64,000 nucleotides of DNA from Tardiphaga sp. vice304 (GTDB taxonomy: Bacteria; Pseudomonadota; Alphaproteobacteria; Rhizobiales; Xanthobacteraceae). Of this stretch, positions 17,188-24,966 are shown piece by piece (the first letter of the stretch is position 1; each line of letters opens with the position of its first letter). Position numbers and translations under genes: made by a program. Under the pieces are notes generated by a model that saw only the letters and a program-made list of their open reading frames with translations, was not told where the DNA came from and did not search any database. The stretch covers positions 4,080,001 through 4,144,000 of the forward strand of contig NZ_CP041402.1 in the NCBI RefSeq assembly GCF_007018905.1, in the 5' to 3' direction.

Positions 17188-19671
17188 GTGGCACGCAGAA
17201 AACGCAGATCAGTCTCTAAATCTGGATCGGAGAGAGGGCCGTCTGGAGAGCCGTCGCCGGTGGTATTGGCGTCAGCGCGAGCTCCAGTGAACTCAGATGG
17301 CGAGTTGATGCCGAAGCGCGCGATATGGACTGCGGTGACAGTCATTGCGGCGGTTGGGTTCGCCTTCTGCGCTGTTCTCTATTTCCTCGGCGGCAGCGAA
17401 TGGGCCTTGAACCGAAAAGAGTCTTCGGTCGCGACCTTCGTCGGGAGTGAGACATGCGCTGGCTGTCACCAGGGGGAGGCCAAGCTGTGGAATGCATCGC
17501 AATATAAGGCGGCGATGCAACATGCGACCGACGCTACTGTGCTCGGAAATTTCAACGATGTAAGCTTCGACCACTACGGAATTCGCTCGCGCTTCTTTCG
17601 CAAGGACAACAAATTCCTGGTCGAGACCGACGGCCCCGATGGCAAGCTTGCCATCTTCGAGGCGAAATACACCTTTGGCGTCGATCCGCTGCAGCAATAT
17701 CTTGTTGAATTCCCTGACGGTCGCATTCAGGCGCTTCCGATCGCTTGGGACAGTCGGTCCAAGGACAGCGGTGGACAACGCTGGTTGCACCTGTCTCCGG
17801 CCGAGGAAATCAAGCACGACGATGTTCTGCATTGGACCAGGCTGAACCAGAACTGGAATTTCATGTGCGCGGAATGTCACTCGACCGGCCTGCGCAAGAA
17901 TTACGATGCCCGGACGGACCGCTTTGCCACGACGTGGGCGGAGATCAGCGTGGGTTGCGAGGCCTGTCATGGGCAGGGCTCGCGCCACGCCGCCTGGGCG
18001 CGCGAGCAAAGCAGCCGGTGGGTATTTCGCCAGCGCCAGGACCCTAGCAAGGGACTGCTGGTTCGTTTTGACGAGCGATCCGGCATCACTTGGCCAATCG
18101 ATCACCGGACCGGAAACGCACGGCGCTCCGCGGAGCCGGCGACGCTCCGCAAGGAAGTCGAGACCTGTGGCCTCTGTCACGCCCGGCGGGCCGGGTCTCA
18201 TGAGGACTGGATACCCGGTGAATGGCTCTCGCAAACCCACGTGGTTGAGCCGCTCGCGCGCGGCACCTATCATGCCGACGGGCAGATCCGCGACATCGAG
18301 GAGCCGTATAATTATACGCCGTTCAAGCAAGGCAAGATGTTTGCTGCCGGCGTCACCTGCAGCGACTGCCACGATCCGCACAGCGCAAAGCTTCGGCTGT
18401 CGGGCGAGGCTGTCTGTCTGCAATGTCACGCGCCCGACAAATATTCCGACTTGAAACATCGCCGTCACGCCGCGGGCGACGCGGCGCCGACTTGCATTTC
18501 CTGCCACATGCCGGTCCGAACATACATGGTGGTCGATACCAGACACGATCACAGCTTCAGGGTCCCTCGCCCCGATCTTTCGGTCACGCTGGGAACGCCG
18601 AACGCCTGCAACGACTGCCACCGTGACAAGTCACCGCAATGGTCGGCTGCTGCCGTCGAACGATGGTTCGGGCCAGACCGCAAGGGATTCCAGGCTTTTG
18701 GTGCGGCATTTCACGCCGCCCGCAGCGACCAGGCCGACGCCGCCGCGCTGCTCTCGGTGTTGGCGGCAGATCGCCAGGCGCCGGCCGTGGCGCGCTCCAG
18801 CGCACTCGACGAACTGGCCTCGCGCGCTACACCGAAGACCGTCGCGACGGCCCGCACGGCGCTCGTCGATCCCGATCCAATGGTGCGGATCAGCGCCCTT
18901 AACATGCTGCAAAACTTGCCCGGTGAGCCGGTCTGGTCGCTTGTGGCACCGCTGTTGTCAGATCCCGTCCGGGGCGTTCGCATCAGAGCGGTTTCTTTGC
19001 TCGCGGGCGTCGCTTCCGCAAGCCAGCCTCCACCGGATCGTGCAGGCTTTGATAAGGCCGCGGCCGAATTCATCGCCGATCAGCGCGCCAACGCGATGAG
19101 ACCGGAAGCCCGGACCACGCTCGGGGATTTTCTTGTGCGGCGGGCCAGGATGCAGGAAGCCGAGGACGAATACAGGGCTGCCCTCAGGCTCAGTCCGCTC
19201 CATACCACGGCGGCGATCAACCTCGCAGATCTCTATCGGCAACGCGGCCGGGACGGTGAAGGCGAAATAGTCCTGAACACGGCGCTCGCGGTCTCACCGC
19301 GCGACGCAGCCCTCCACCATGCGCTGGGCCTGGTACTGACACGACTGAAACGGCCCGAAAGTGCGCTCGACGAGTTGCGTCAAGCCAGGGAACTCGAGCC
19401 GAACCAGCCGCGCTATGGCTACGTCTATGCCGTCGCGCTGCATTCCGCTGGCCGTTATGAGGAAGCGATGACCGTCTTGAAGGAAGCGCTGCGCAACCAT
19501 CCGACCGATCGCGAGGTCCTTCAGGCCCTCGTCTCGTTCAGCCGCAACGCCGGGGATGCAGCTGCGGCGCTCGGCTACGCGGAACAACTCGCGACGGTCG
19601 GGCCACCCGACCCGAATCTAGCTAATCTGATTGAGGGACTTCGCCGAGCTATCCCGCTTAGCAAACCATAA
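17188..19671 (+). CDS. Eight-haem c-type cytochrome with HEAT and TPR repeats
   Basis: The 827-residue protein has a basic N-terminus, one membrane anchor (about 46-68) and eight CxxCH haem-binding motifs (first Cys at about 90, 227, 257, 327, 391, 410, 436, 474), as in cytochrome c554 / doubled-CxxCH proteins. Residues about 510-610 look like HEAT repeats and about 640-815 like tetratricopeptide repeats. It is therefore a membrane-anchored periplasmic electron carrier with a docking scaffold. GTG 17188 gives an unusually long basic lead; ATG 17308 (MPKRAIW), directly before the membrane segment, may be the true start. The redox partner is unknown. It is divergent from the small secreted protein. 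Confidence 0.88.
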   Translation: MARRKRRSVSKSGSERGPSGEPSPVVLASARAPVNSDGELMPKRAIWTAVTVIAAVGFAFCAVLYFLGGSEWALNRKESSVATFVGSETCAGCHQGEAKLWNASQYKAAMQHATDATVLGNFNDVSFDHYGIRSRFFRKDNKFLVETDGPDGKLAIFEAKYTFGVDPLQQYLVEFPDGRIQALPIAWDSRSKDSGGQRWLHLSPAEEIKHDDVLHWTRLNQNWNFMCAECHSTGLRKNYDARTDRFATTWAEISVGCEACHGQGSRHAAWAREQSSRWVFRQRQDPSKGLLVRFDERSGITWPIDHRTGNARRSAEPATLRKEVETCGLCHARRAGSHEDWIPGEWLSQTHVVEPLARGTYHADGQIRDIEEPYNYTPFKQGKMFAAGVTCSDCHDPHSAKLRLSGEAVCLQCHAPDKYSDLKHRRHAAGDAAPTCISCHMPVRTYMVVDTRHDHSFRVPRPDLSVTLGTPNACNDCHRDKSPQWSAAAVERWFGPDRKGFQAFGAAFHAARSDQADAAALLSVLAADRQAPAVARSSALDELASRATPKTVATARTALVDPDPMVRISALNMLQNLPGEPVWSLVAPLLSDPVRGVRIRAVSLLAGVASASQPPPDRAGFDKAAAEFIADQRANAMRPEARTTLGDFLVRRARMQEAEDEYRAALRLSPLHTTAAINLADLYRQRGRDGEGEIVLNTALAVSPRDAALHHALGLVLTRLKRPESALDELRQARELEPNQPRYGYVYAVALHSAGRYEEAMTVLKEALRNHPTDREVLQALVSFSRNAGDAAAALGYAEQLATVGPPDPNLANLIEGLRRAIPLSKP

Positions 19672-19823
19672 GAGACCGCAATAACTCTGGCCGGCTGTCT
19701 CAAGAAGTCGATGCAGGGCTGTCTCTGCCCGCACGTCCGTTGCGGGGCAATCGCAGCACTTCCCCCTGCGCAACTCCGTCCATGTCGGCCGTGCTGCCTA
19801 ACGGCGAAATTAGATCCAGAAGA

Positions 19824-20825
19824 TCAATTGCCTGGCCAATTCGCGTTGATCACATTCGCATACAGATCCGCATCGACATTGCCGCCGGATAATACGATCA
19901 CCGCGACCTTGCCGCGAGCATCGATCTTGCCGGTCATCAAGGCCGCCAGCGCCACCGCGCCGCCGGGCTCGACCACCAGCTTGAGATCGCGGAACGCGAA
20001 GGCCATCGCCTTGGCAACTTCTTCATCCGTCGCACTGACGCCGCCGGCAAGCAGCTGGCTGTTGACTGCAAACGTCAATTCGCCGGGCATCATGGCCATC
20101 AGCGCGTCGCAGAACGTCTTGCCATCATTGGGATGCGCCACGCGCTGGCCGGCACGCAGCGACAGCGTGTGGTCGTCGAAGCCGGCCGGCTCCGCAACAA
20201 TGATCGACGTCTCCGGAAACTTCGCCTTCACCGATAGGGCAATGCCGGCGATCAGCCCGCCACCCGATGCTTGCGCCGAGACGATATCCGGCGCCACGCC
20301 CAAGACCGCCAGGTCTTCGGCGATCTCGCGGCCGACGGTGCCCTGCCCGGCCATCACAAACAGATCGTCATAGGGCGGCACCAGCGTCGCGCCGCGCTTG
20401 CCAGCGATCGCGCTGGCGATGGCTTCGCGGTCCTCGGTATAGCGATCGTACAACACGACCTCGGCGCCATAGCCGCGGGTTCGTTCGCGCTTGGAGGCGG
20501 GCGAATCGGCGGGCATCACGATGGTCGCCTGCATGCCCAGGATCTGCGCCGCCGCGGCGACGCCCTGCGCGTGGTTGCCAGACGAGAACGCCACCACGCC
20601 GCCGCCGCGCGCGGCCTGCGGGATCGAGGCCAGCTTGTTAAAGGCGCCGCGAAACTTGAACGAGCCGGTCCGCTGCAGCACTTCGGGCTTGATGAAGATG
20701 CGCCCGCCGGTCAGCGCATCGAGCGCAGGCGAGGTCAGCAACGGCGTCCGCACCGCATAGGGCGCAATCACCTCGGCTGCGGCATCGATATCGGCGACGG
20801 AGATCGGCATTGGGGCATGTGTCAT
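19824..20825 (-). CDS. Threonine dehydratase-like PLP enzyme
   Basis: The 333-residue fold-type II PLP enzyme lacks a C-terminal regulatory ACT domain and so resembles catabolic threonine/serine dehydratases or serine racemase. The PLP lysine lies in GSFKFRGA (about residue 58), followed by SSGNHAQGVA and the phosphate-binding ASGGGLIAG. It converts threonine or serine to the 2-oxo acid and ammonia; exact substrate preference cannot be read. ATG 20825 is used, and the longer open frame to 20978 overlaps the glycosyltransferase gene. An ATG five codons on (MPISVAD) is an alternative. Confidence 0.88.
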   Translation of the reverse strand: MTHAPMPISVADIDAAAEVIAPYAVRTPLLTSPALDALTGGRIFIKPEVLQRTGSFKFRGAFNKLASIPQAARGGGVVAFSSGNHAQGVAAAAQILGMQATIVMPADSPASKRERTRGYGAEVVLYDRYTEDREAIASAIAGKRGATLVPPYDDLFVMAGQGTVGREIAEDLAVLGVAPDIVSAQASGGGLIAGIALSVKAKFPETSIIVAEPAGFDDHTLSLRAGQRVAHPNDGKTFCDALMAMMPGELTFAVNSQLLAGGVSATDEEVAKAMAFAFRDLKLVVEPGGAVALAALMTGKIDARGKVAVIVLSGGNVDADLYANVINANWPGN

Positions 20826-20856
20826 GCCGCTTTGTATCGCGCGCCGTCGCAGGCGA

Positions 20857-21906
20857 TCAAGTCGCGATCGCGGGATGCTCCGGCGACGGTTTGGCATTTC
20901 CGCCCGGCTCGGCGCGGACCCGGCTGATATTGCCGATGAAGGCCCGGGCCGAGGCCTCCCAGGTGTGAGAAGCGGCAAACCGCAGGCAGGCCTGCGGCAG
21001 CAATTGCAAGGCGCCGAGGCAGGCCTCCCGCAGGTCGTCGCTGAGGACGCCGACCGGGGCGGCGCCGATCACGTCGCGCGGTCCCGTCACCGGGAATGCC
21101 GCGACCGGCACGCCGCTCGCCAATGCTTCGAGCAGCACCAGCCCGAAGGTGTCGGTCTTGCTGGGAAACACGAAGACGTCGGCGCCGGCATAGGCCGCGG
21201 CCAGCGCCTCGCCCTGCAGCGCGCCGAGGAAGATCGCCTTGGGATATTTTGCTTCCAGCATGGCTCGCGCCGGGCCGTCGCCGACAACAACCTTGCTGCC
21301 CGGCAGATCGAGGTCGAGGAAGGCTTCGAGATTCTTCTCGACGGCGACGCGGCCGACCGACAGGAAGATCGGCTTCGGAAATCCGAGATCGACCGGGCGG
21401 GGATGGAACAGCGTGGCATCGACGCCGCGCGACCACAGCACGACGTTGCGAAAGCCGCGGCCGCGCAACTCGTTGGCCAGCGCCGGCGTCGCGGCCATTA
21501 CCGCGGAACTGGCGCCATGGAAGCGACGCAACCCCGCCCAGATCCAGGATTCCGGGATCGGCAGCCGCGCCGAAATATATTCCGGAAAGCGGGTGTGGAA
21601 ACTCGTGGTGAAGGGAATGCGGCGGCGCCGGCAATAGGCCCGCACGGCAAATCCAATCGGGCCTTCGGTGGCGATGTGAATGTTGTCGGGCCGAGCCTCC
21701 TCGATCAGCCGCGCAATCTTGCGACGTCCCGGAAAGGCGACGCGCAAATCGGCGTAGCTCGGCAGCGCGAAGGTACGAAACGATTTTGGCGTCAGAAAAC
21801 TCACTTCGACGCCGAGGCCCTTCGCGGCTTCCGCCATCATCGTCAACGTCCGCACGACGCCGTTGACTTGCGGGTGCCAGGCGTCGGTGGCGACGAGGAC
21901 GCGCAT
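20857..21906 (-). CDS. Glycosyltransferase family 4 (mannosyl/sugar-lipid type)
   Basis: The 349-residue GT-B enzyme has N-terminal VATDAWHPQVNGVVRTL, acceptor-side FTTSFHTRFPEYI, and the nucleotide-sugar-binding C-terminal segment VFPSKTDTFGLVLLEALASG with the E-x7-E arrangement. It most resembles GDP-mannose- or UDP-sugar-dependent alpha-glycosyltransferases acting on lipids. Its ATG overlaps the stop of the LpxH-like phosphatase (TGATG), so the two are translationally coupled and likely act in one envelope-lipid step. A GTG one codon upstream is possible. Confidence 0.9.
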   Translation of the reverse strand: MRVLVATDAWHPQVNGVVRTLTMMAEAAKGLGVEVSFLTPKSFRTFALPSYADLRVAFPGRRKIARLIEEARPDNIHIATEGPIGFAVRAYCRRRRIPFTTSFHTRFPEYISARLPIPESWIWAGLRRFHGASSAVMAATPALANELRGRGFRNVVLWSRGVDATLFHPRPVDLGFPKPIFLSVGRVAVEKNLEAFLDLDLPGSKVVVGDGPARAMLEAKYPKAIFLGALQGEALAAAYAGADVFVFPSKTDTFGLVLLEALASGVPVAAFPVTGPRDVIGAAPVGVLSDDLREACLGALQLLPQACLRFAASHTWEASARAFIGNISRVRAEPGGNAKPSPEHPAIAT

Positions 21907-22715
21907 CACGCCGCCCTGGTGGCGACCGCACGCACCGGCACGGCGCGCCGCAGCGGATCGGTCCAGGTGATGATCTCGAAGCGGCCGTCTTCATGCTCGG
22001 CAAGCGCGGTGCAGCTCTCGACCCAGTCGCCGCAATTCATATAGCGGACGCCGTGATTGTCGCGGATGGCGGCGGTGTGGATGTGGCCGCAGATCACGCC
22101 GTCGGCGCCCTGCCGGCGGGCTTCCGTCGCCAGCGTCTCCTCGAACGCGCCGATGAAGTTGACGGCGTTCTTGACCTTCAGCTTGGCCCATTGCGACAGC
22201 GACCAGTAGGGAACGCCGAACCAGCGCCGGAAGGCGTTGACCAGCCGGTTCATCTGGATCGCGAAATCATAGGCCTTGTCGCCGAGATGGGCGAGCCAGC
22301 GTGCATTCTGCACCACGAGATCGAAGATATCGCCGTGGATCACCAGATAGCGCTTGCCGTCGACGCCGGTGTGAATCGCGGTCTCGACCACGTCGATGCC
22401 GCCGAAATGGGTGCCGTAGTAATTGCGCAGGAATTCGTCGTGATTGCCGGGCACATAGATGATCTTGGCGCCCTTGCGGGCCTTGCGCAGCATCTTCTGC
22501 ACGAAGTCATTATGCGATTGCGGCCAGTGCCAGCCGGACTTCAGCGCCCAGCCATCGACGATGTCGCCAACGAGATAGATGGTGTCGGCGTCGTGGGTGC
22601 GCAGAAAATCCAGTAGCCGGTCGGCCTGCGATCCCCGTGCGCCCAGATGGACGTCGGAGATAAACAAGGTGCGAAAGCGTCGTTCGTTGCCTTCACTCAT
22701 CACGTCTGTTTCCAT
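21906..22715 (-). CDS. LpxH-like metallophosphoesterase (UDP-diacylglucosamine hydrolase family)
   Basis: A calcineurin-like phosphoesterase of 269 residues. Metal-binding motifs are SDVHLGARGSQ, YLVGDIVDGW, YVPGNHDE, VIHGDIFD and CGHIHTA, the arrangement seen in LpxH and the LpxH2-type paralogues often paired with a glycosyltransferase. It could hydrolyse UDP-2,3-diacylglucosamine or another lipid pyrophosphate; pairing with GT4 suggests a glycolipid path. ATG 22715 and ATG 22700 are both possible; the second has GGAAA ten bases before it. Confidence 0.88.
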   Translation of the reverse strand: METDVMSEGNERRFRTLFISDVHLGARGSQADRLLDFLRTHDADTIYLVGDIVDGWALKSGWHWPQSHNDFVQKMLRKARKGAKIIYVPGNHDEFLRNYYGTHFGGIDVVETAIHTGVDGKRYLVIHGDIFDLVVQNARWLAHLGDKAYDFAIQMNRLVNAFRRWFGVPYWSLSQWAKLKVKNAVNFIGAFEETLATEARRQGADGVICGHIHTAAIRDNHGVRYMNCGDWVESCTALAEHEDGRFEIITWTDPLRRAVPVRAVATRAA

Positions 22716-22754
22716 AAAGAGCGACTAGCGGAGTCTCATGACACCATGGTGACG

Positions 22755-23408
22755 CTAGGCCGCTTGTTCCTCGCGTTCGAACGTTACCAGGGTGTAGATG
22801 CCGAACGGCGCCAGTCTGCGCCGCTCGACCAGGATGGATTGCGAGGTGGCCTGCGACCACGCCTGCAGCCGCGCGAAGGGAAATTCCGGGCGCAGCCCCA
22901 TCGCGCGGGTCTTTACCGCCGCCCAGCGCTCGACCGCGGCGGCCAGGCCGGTCTCGGAATACAGATGGTTGACCAGAATGATGCGACCGCCCGGCTTCAC
23001 CACGCGATGGCACTCCGACAGCACCTGCTCGGGATTTTCCACCAGCGTGATGACGAATTGGGCGACGACGCATTCGAACGTCGCGTCAGCGAATTCCATC
23101 GCATGCGCATCCATCTGCTGCACCGAGCGGACCCACGGATAGCGCCCGCTGGCCATTTTGGCACGGGCCTTGTCGAGCATCGGCGCGCTGAGGTCGATGC
23201 CGGTGATTTCGGTCGTGGCATCGTAGTCGTCGAACGACAGGCCGGTGCCGACGCCGACCTCGAGGATCTTGCCGCCGACGCTGCGAGCCGCCGCAGCCGC
23301 CGCGCGACGGCCCTTCAGCATCACCGGACCGCACACCGCATCATAGATCGGCGCCCACTTCGCATAGGCGTTCGCGACTACCGACGTATCTAGATCCAGC
23401 GTCGTCAT
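22755..23408 (-). CDS. pmtA: SAM-dependent methyltransferase, probable phosphatidylethanolamine N-methyltransferase (PmtA-like)
   Basis: The 217-residue class I methyltransferase carries the SAM-binding motif EVGVGTGLSFDDY (about residue 50), the acidic motif II GIDLSAPML, and the post-motif HRVVKPGGRIILVNH. The opening AYAKWAPIYDAVCGPV resembles Rhodobacter-type PmtA, which makes phosphatidylcholine precursors from phosphatidylethanolamine. A ubiquinone-type methyltransferase is the main alternative. It lies upstream of the LpxH-like/glycosyltransferase pair with a 39-bp gap, consistent with an envelope-lipid cluster. Confidence 0.75.
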   Translation of the reverse strand: MTTLDLDTSVVANAYAKWAPIYDAVCGPVMLKGRRAAAAAARSVGGKILEVGVGTGLSFDDYDATTEITGIDLSAPMLDKARAKMASGRYPWVRSVQQMDAHAMEFADATFECVVAQFVITLVENPEQVLSECHRVVKPGGRIILVNHLYSETGLAAAVERWAAVKTRAMGLRPEFPFARLQAWSQATSQSILVERRRLAPFGIYTLVTFEREEQAA

Positions 23409-23515
23409 GCGCCCATCCGTTCAGCGGGTCCGGGAGAATCGGACACCTCGTTGGCTGACCGGGTGGTATCAAGCGAGTGCGACAAAGCGACGACAGGATG
23501 TCGCAGCGCACCTTC

Positions 23516-23602
23516 GTAGCCCGGATGGAGCGCAGCGAAATCCGGGGTCGACAGTCTGGTAGAAGCGCTTTCCCCGGATGTCGCTCCGCTCATCCGGGCT
23601 AC
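23516..23602. repeat. REP-like palindrome with GTAGCCCGGATG ends
   Basis: The ends are inverted copies: GTAGCCCGGATGGAGCG at the left and CGCTCCGCTCATCCGGGCTAC at the right, with an inner pair around CCGGGG/CCCCGG. It sits in the short gap between the methyltransferase and thiD genes and could fold in the transcript. Confidence 0.8.
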
Positions 23603-23611
23603 AAAAGAGCG

Positions 23612-24412
23612 CTAATAATACTTGTGAAAATGGTGCACCGGCCCGTGGCCGTGCCCGACCGTGAAGCGATCCGCGGCCTCGATCGCCGCGCTGACATAGG
23701 CCTTGCCGAACCGCACCGCGCGCTCCAGCGACTTCCCCTTCGCCAGCGCCGCAGCGATGGCCGAGGACAGCGAGCATCCGGTGCCGTGGGTGTTTCGCGT
23801 CTCGACGCGCGGCGCCGGCAGCGCCAGCGTGGCATCGGATGTGACGAAATAATCGATGCTCTGCGCACCCGTGCCGTGGCCACCCTTGATCAGCACCGCC
23901 TTGCAACCGAGCGTCAGCAGCCGCCTTCCCTGCGCCTCGATCTCCGTCTCGCTCACCGCGATCGCCGCGTCGAGCAAAGCGGCGGCCTCCGGCAGATTGG
24001 GCGTGATGAGATCGGCGAGCGGAATGAGCTGTGCGCGCAGCGCCTCGACGGCCTCGGGCGCCAGCAGGCGATCGCCGGAGGTGGCGACCATCACTGGATC
24101 GAGCACCACATGCTTCGGCGTCCAGCGCACGATCCCGGCGGCGATCGCAGCGATCACGTCCTGCTGCGACACCATGCCGATCTTGACGGCGCCGACCTCG
24201 AGATCACCGAACACCGCATCGATCTGCTCGGTGACGAACCCCGCCGGCACCGGGAACACGCCGGTGACGCCGCGTGTATTCTGCGCCGTCAGCGCCGTGA
24301 TCGCCGAGGCGCCATAGACGCCGCAGGCGGCAAAGGTCTTTAGATCGGCCTGAATGCCGGCGCCGCCCGAGGAATCCGAACCGGCAATCGTCAATGCTAC
24401 GGGCGTGGGCAT
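23612..24412 (-). CDS. thiD: Hydroxymethylpyrimidine / phosphomethylpyrimidine kinase
   Basis: The 266-residue ribokinase-fold enzyme phosphorylates HMP and HMP-P in thiamine biosynthesis. Characteristic features are IAGSDSSGGAGIQADLKTF at the N-terminus, ALTAQNTRGV, DPVMVATSGDRLL, the pyrimidine-pocket TPNLPEAAAL and the anion-hole RNTHGTGCSLSSAIAA. No other thi gene is adjacent, and I see no TPP-riboswitch CTGAGA element upstream, so regulation is not evident. Confidence 0.95.
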   Translation of the reverse strand: MPTPVALTIAGSDSSGGAGIQADLKTFAACGVYGASAITALTAQNTRGVTGVFPVPAGFVTEQIDAVFGDLEVGAVKIGMVSQQDVIAAIAAGIVRWTPKHVVLDPVMVATSGDRLLAPEAVEALRAQLIPLADLITPNLPEAAALLDAAIAVSETEIEAQGRRLLTLGCKAVLIKGGHGTGAQSIDYFVTSDATLALPAPRVETRNTHGTGCSLSSAIAAALAKGKSLERAVRFGKAYVSAAIEAADRFTVGHGHGPVHHFHKYY

Positions 24413-24563
24413 GGAAACTCGCTTGAAAGCCGGCGGATACCGCCTGATCCATGAGTCCTAGCCCGGCGAGCCCGGAGCGGCAACCGGGCGCCGCCGCGGC
24501 TTGCCACGGCCCCCCGTTTTGGGCTTGATGGCGGCGAAATCGAATACGTTGCGGAGAATCCCG

Positions 24564-24800
24564 ATGGTCCCCTTCTTTGTCCAGTTCAAGTGCAAGCTTG
24601 GCCAGTCCTACGCCGTCGCCAATGCGCTGGCCGAAGCCGAGATCGCCTCGGAGATTTACTCGACGGCCGGGCATTACGATCTGCTGGTGAAATTCTACGT
24701 CGATAACGCCACCGACATCGGCCATTTCGTCAACGAAAAGGTGCAGACCATCCCGGGCATCCAGGACACCCACACGATCATCACGTTCAAGGCGTTCTGA
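24564..24800 (+). CDS. Stand-alone Lrp/AsnC ligand-binding (RAM) domain protein
   Basis: The 78-residue protein consists of only the alpha/beta sensor half of Lrp/AsnC regulators (FVQFKCKLGQSYAVANALAE, GHYDLLVKFYVDN, HTIITFKAF) and has no DNA-binding helix-turn-helix. ATG 24564 is preceded by GGAGA with seven-base spacing, so this is a real short gene and not a truncated regulator. Such proteins oligomerise and bind amino acids; one may modulate full-length Lrp proteins such as that at 27461-27922, but this is inference. Confidence 0.87.
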   Translation: MVPFFVQFKCKLGQSYAVANALAEAEIASEIYSTAGHYDLLVKFYVDNATDIGHFVNEKVQTIPGIQDTHTIITFKAF

Positions 24801-24811
24801 GACGGTCTCTT

Positions 24812-24944
24812 CACCTCTCCCCGCCGGGGAGAGGTCGGCGCGAAGCGCCGGGTGAGGGGGCGCCGCGCCATCGATAGTCCGTAACCCCTCACCCGGATGT
24901 CTTCGCTACGCTCCGCCATCCGACCTCTCCCTATGGGAGAGGTG
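24812..24944. repeat. Palindromic intergenic repeat with CACCTCTCC ends
   Basis: Outer arms are CACCTCTCC and GGAGAGGTG, with inner GGTGAGGGGGCG and CCCCTCACCCGG also inverted. The first hairpin (CCTCTCCCCGCCGGGGAGAGG) could terminate the AsnC-domain gene. It resembles the elements at 58541 and 63670. Confidence 0.83.
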
Positions 24945-24966
24945 CGCTGAGCATCAGCCGTCTCGC

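Noticed and set aside
24413..24563. TPP riboswitch before thiD
   Set aside because: No CTGAGA or matching THI-box segments are present on the minus strand here.
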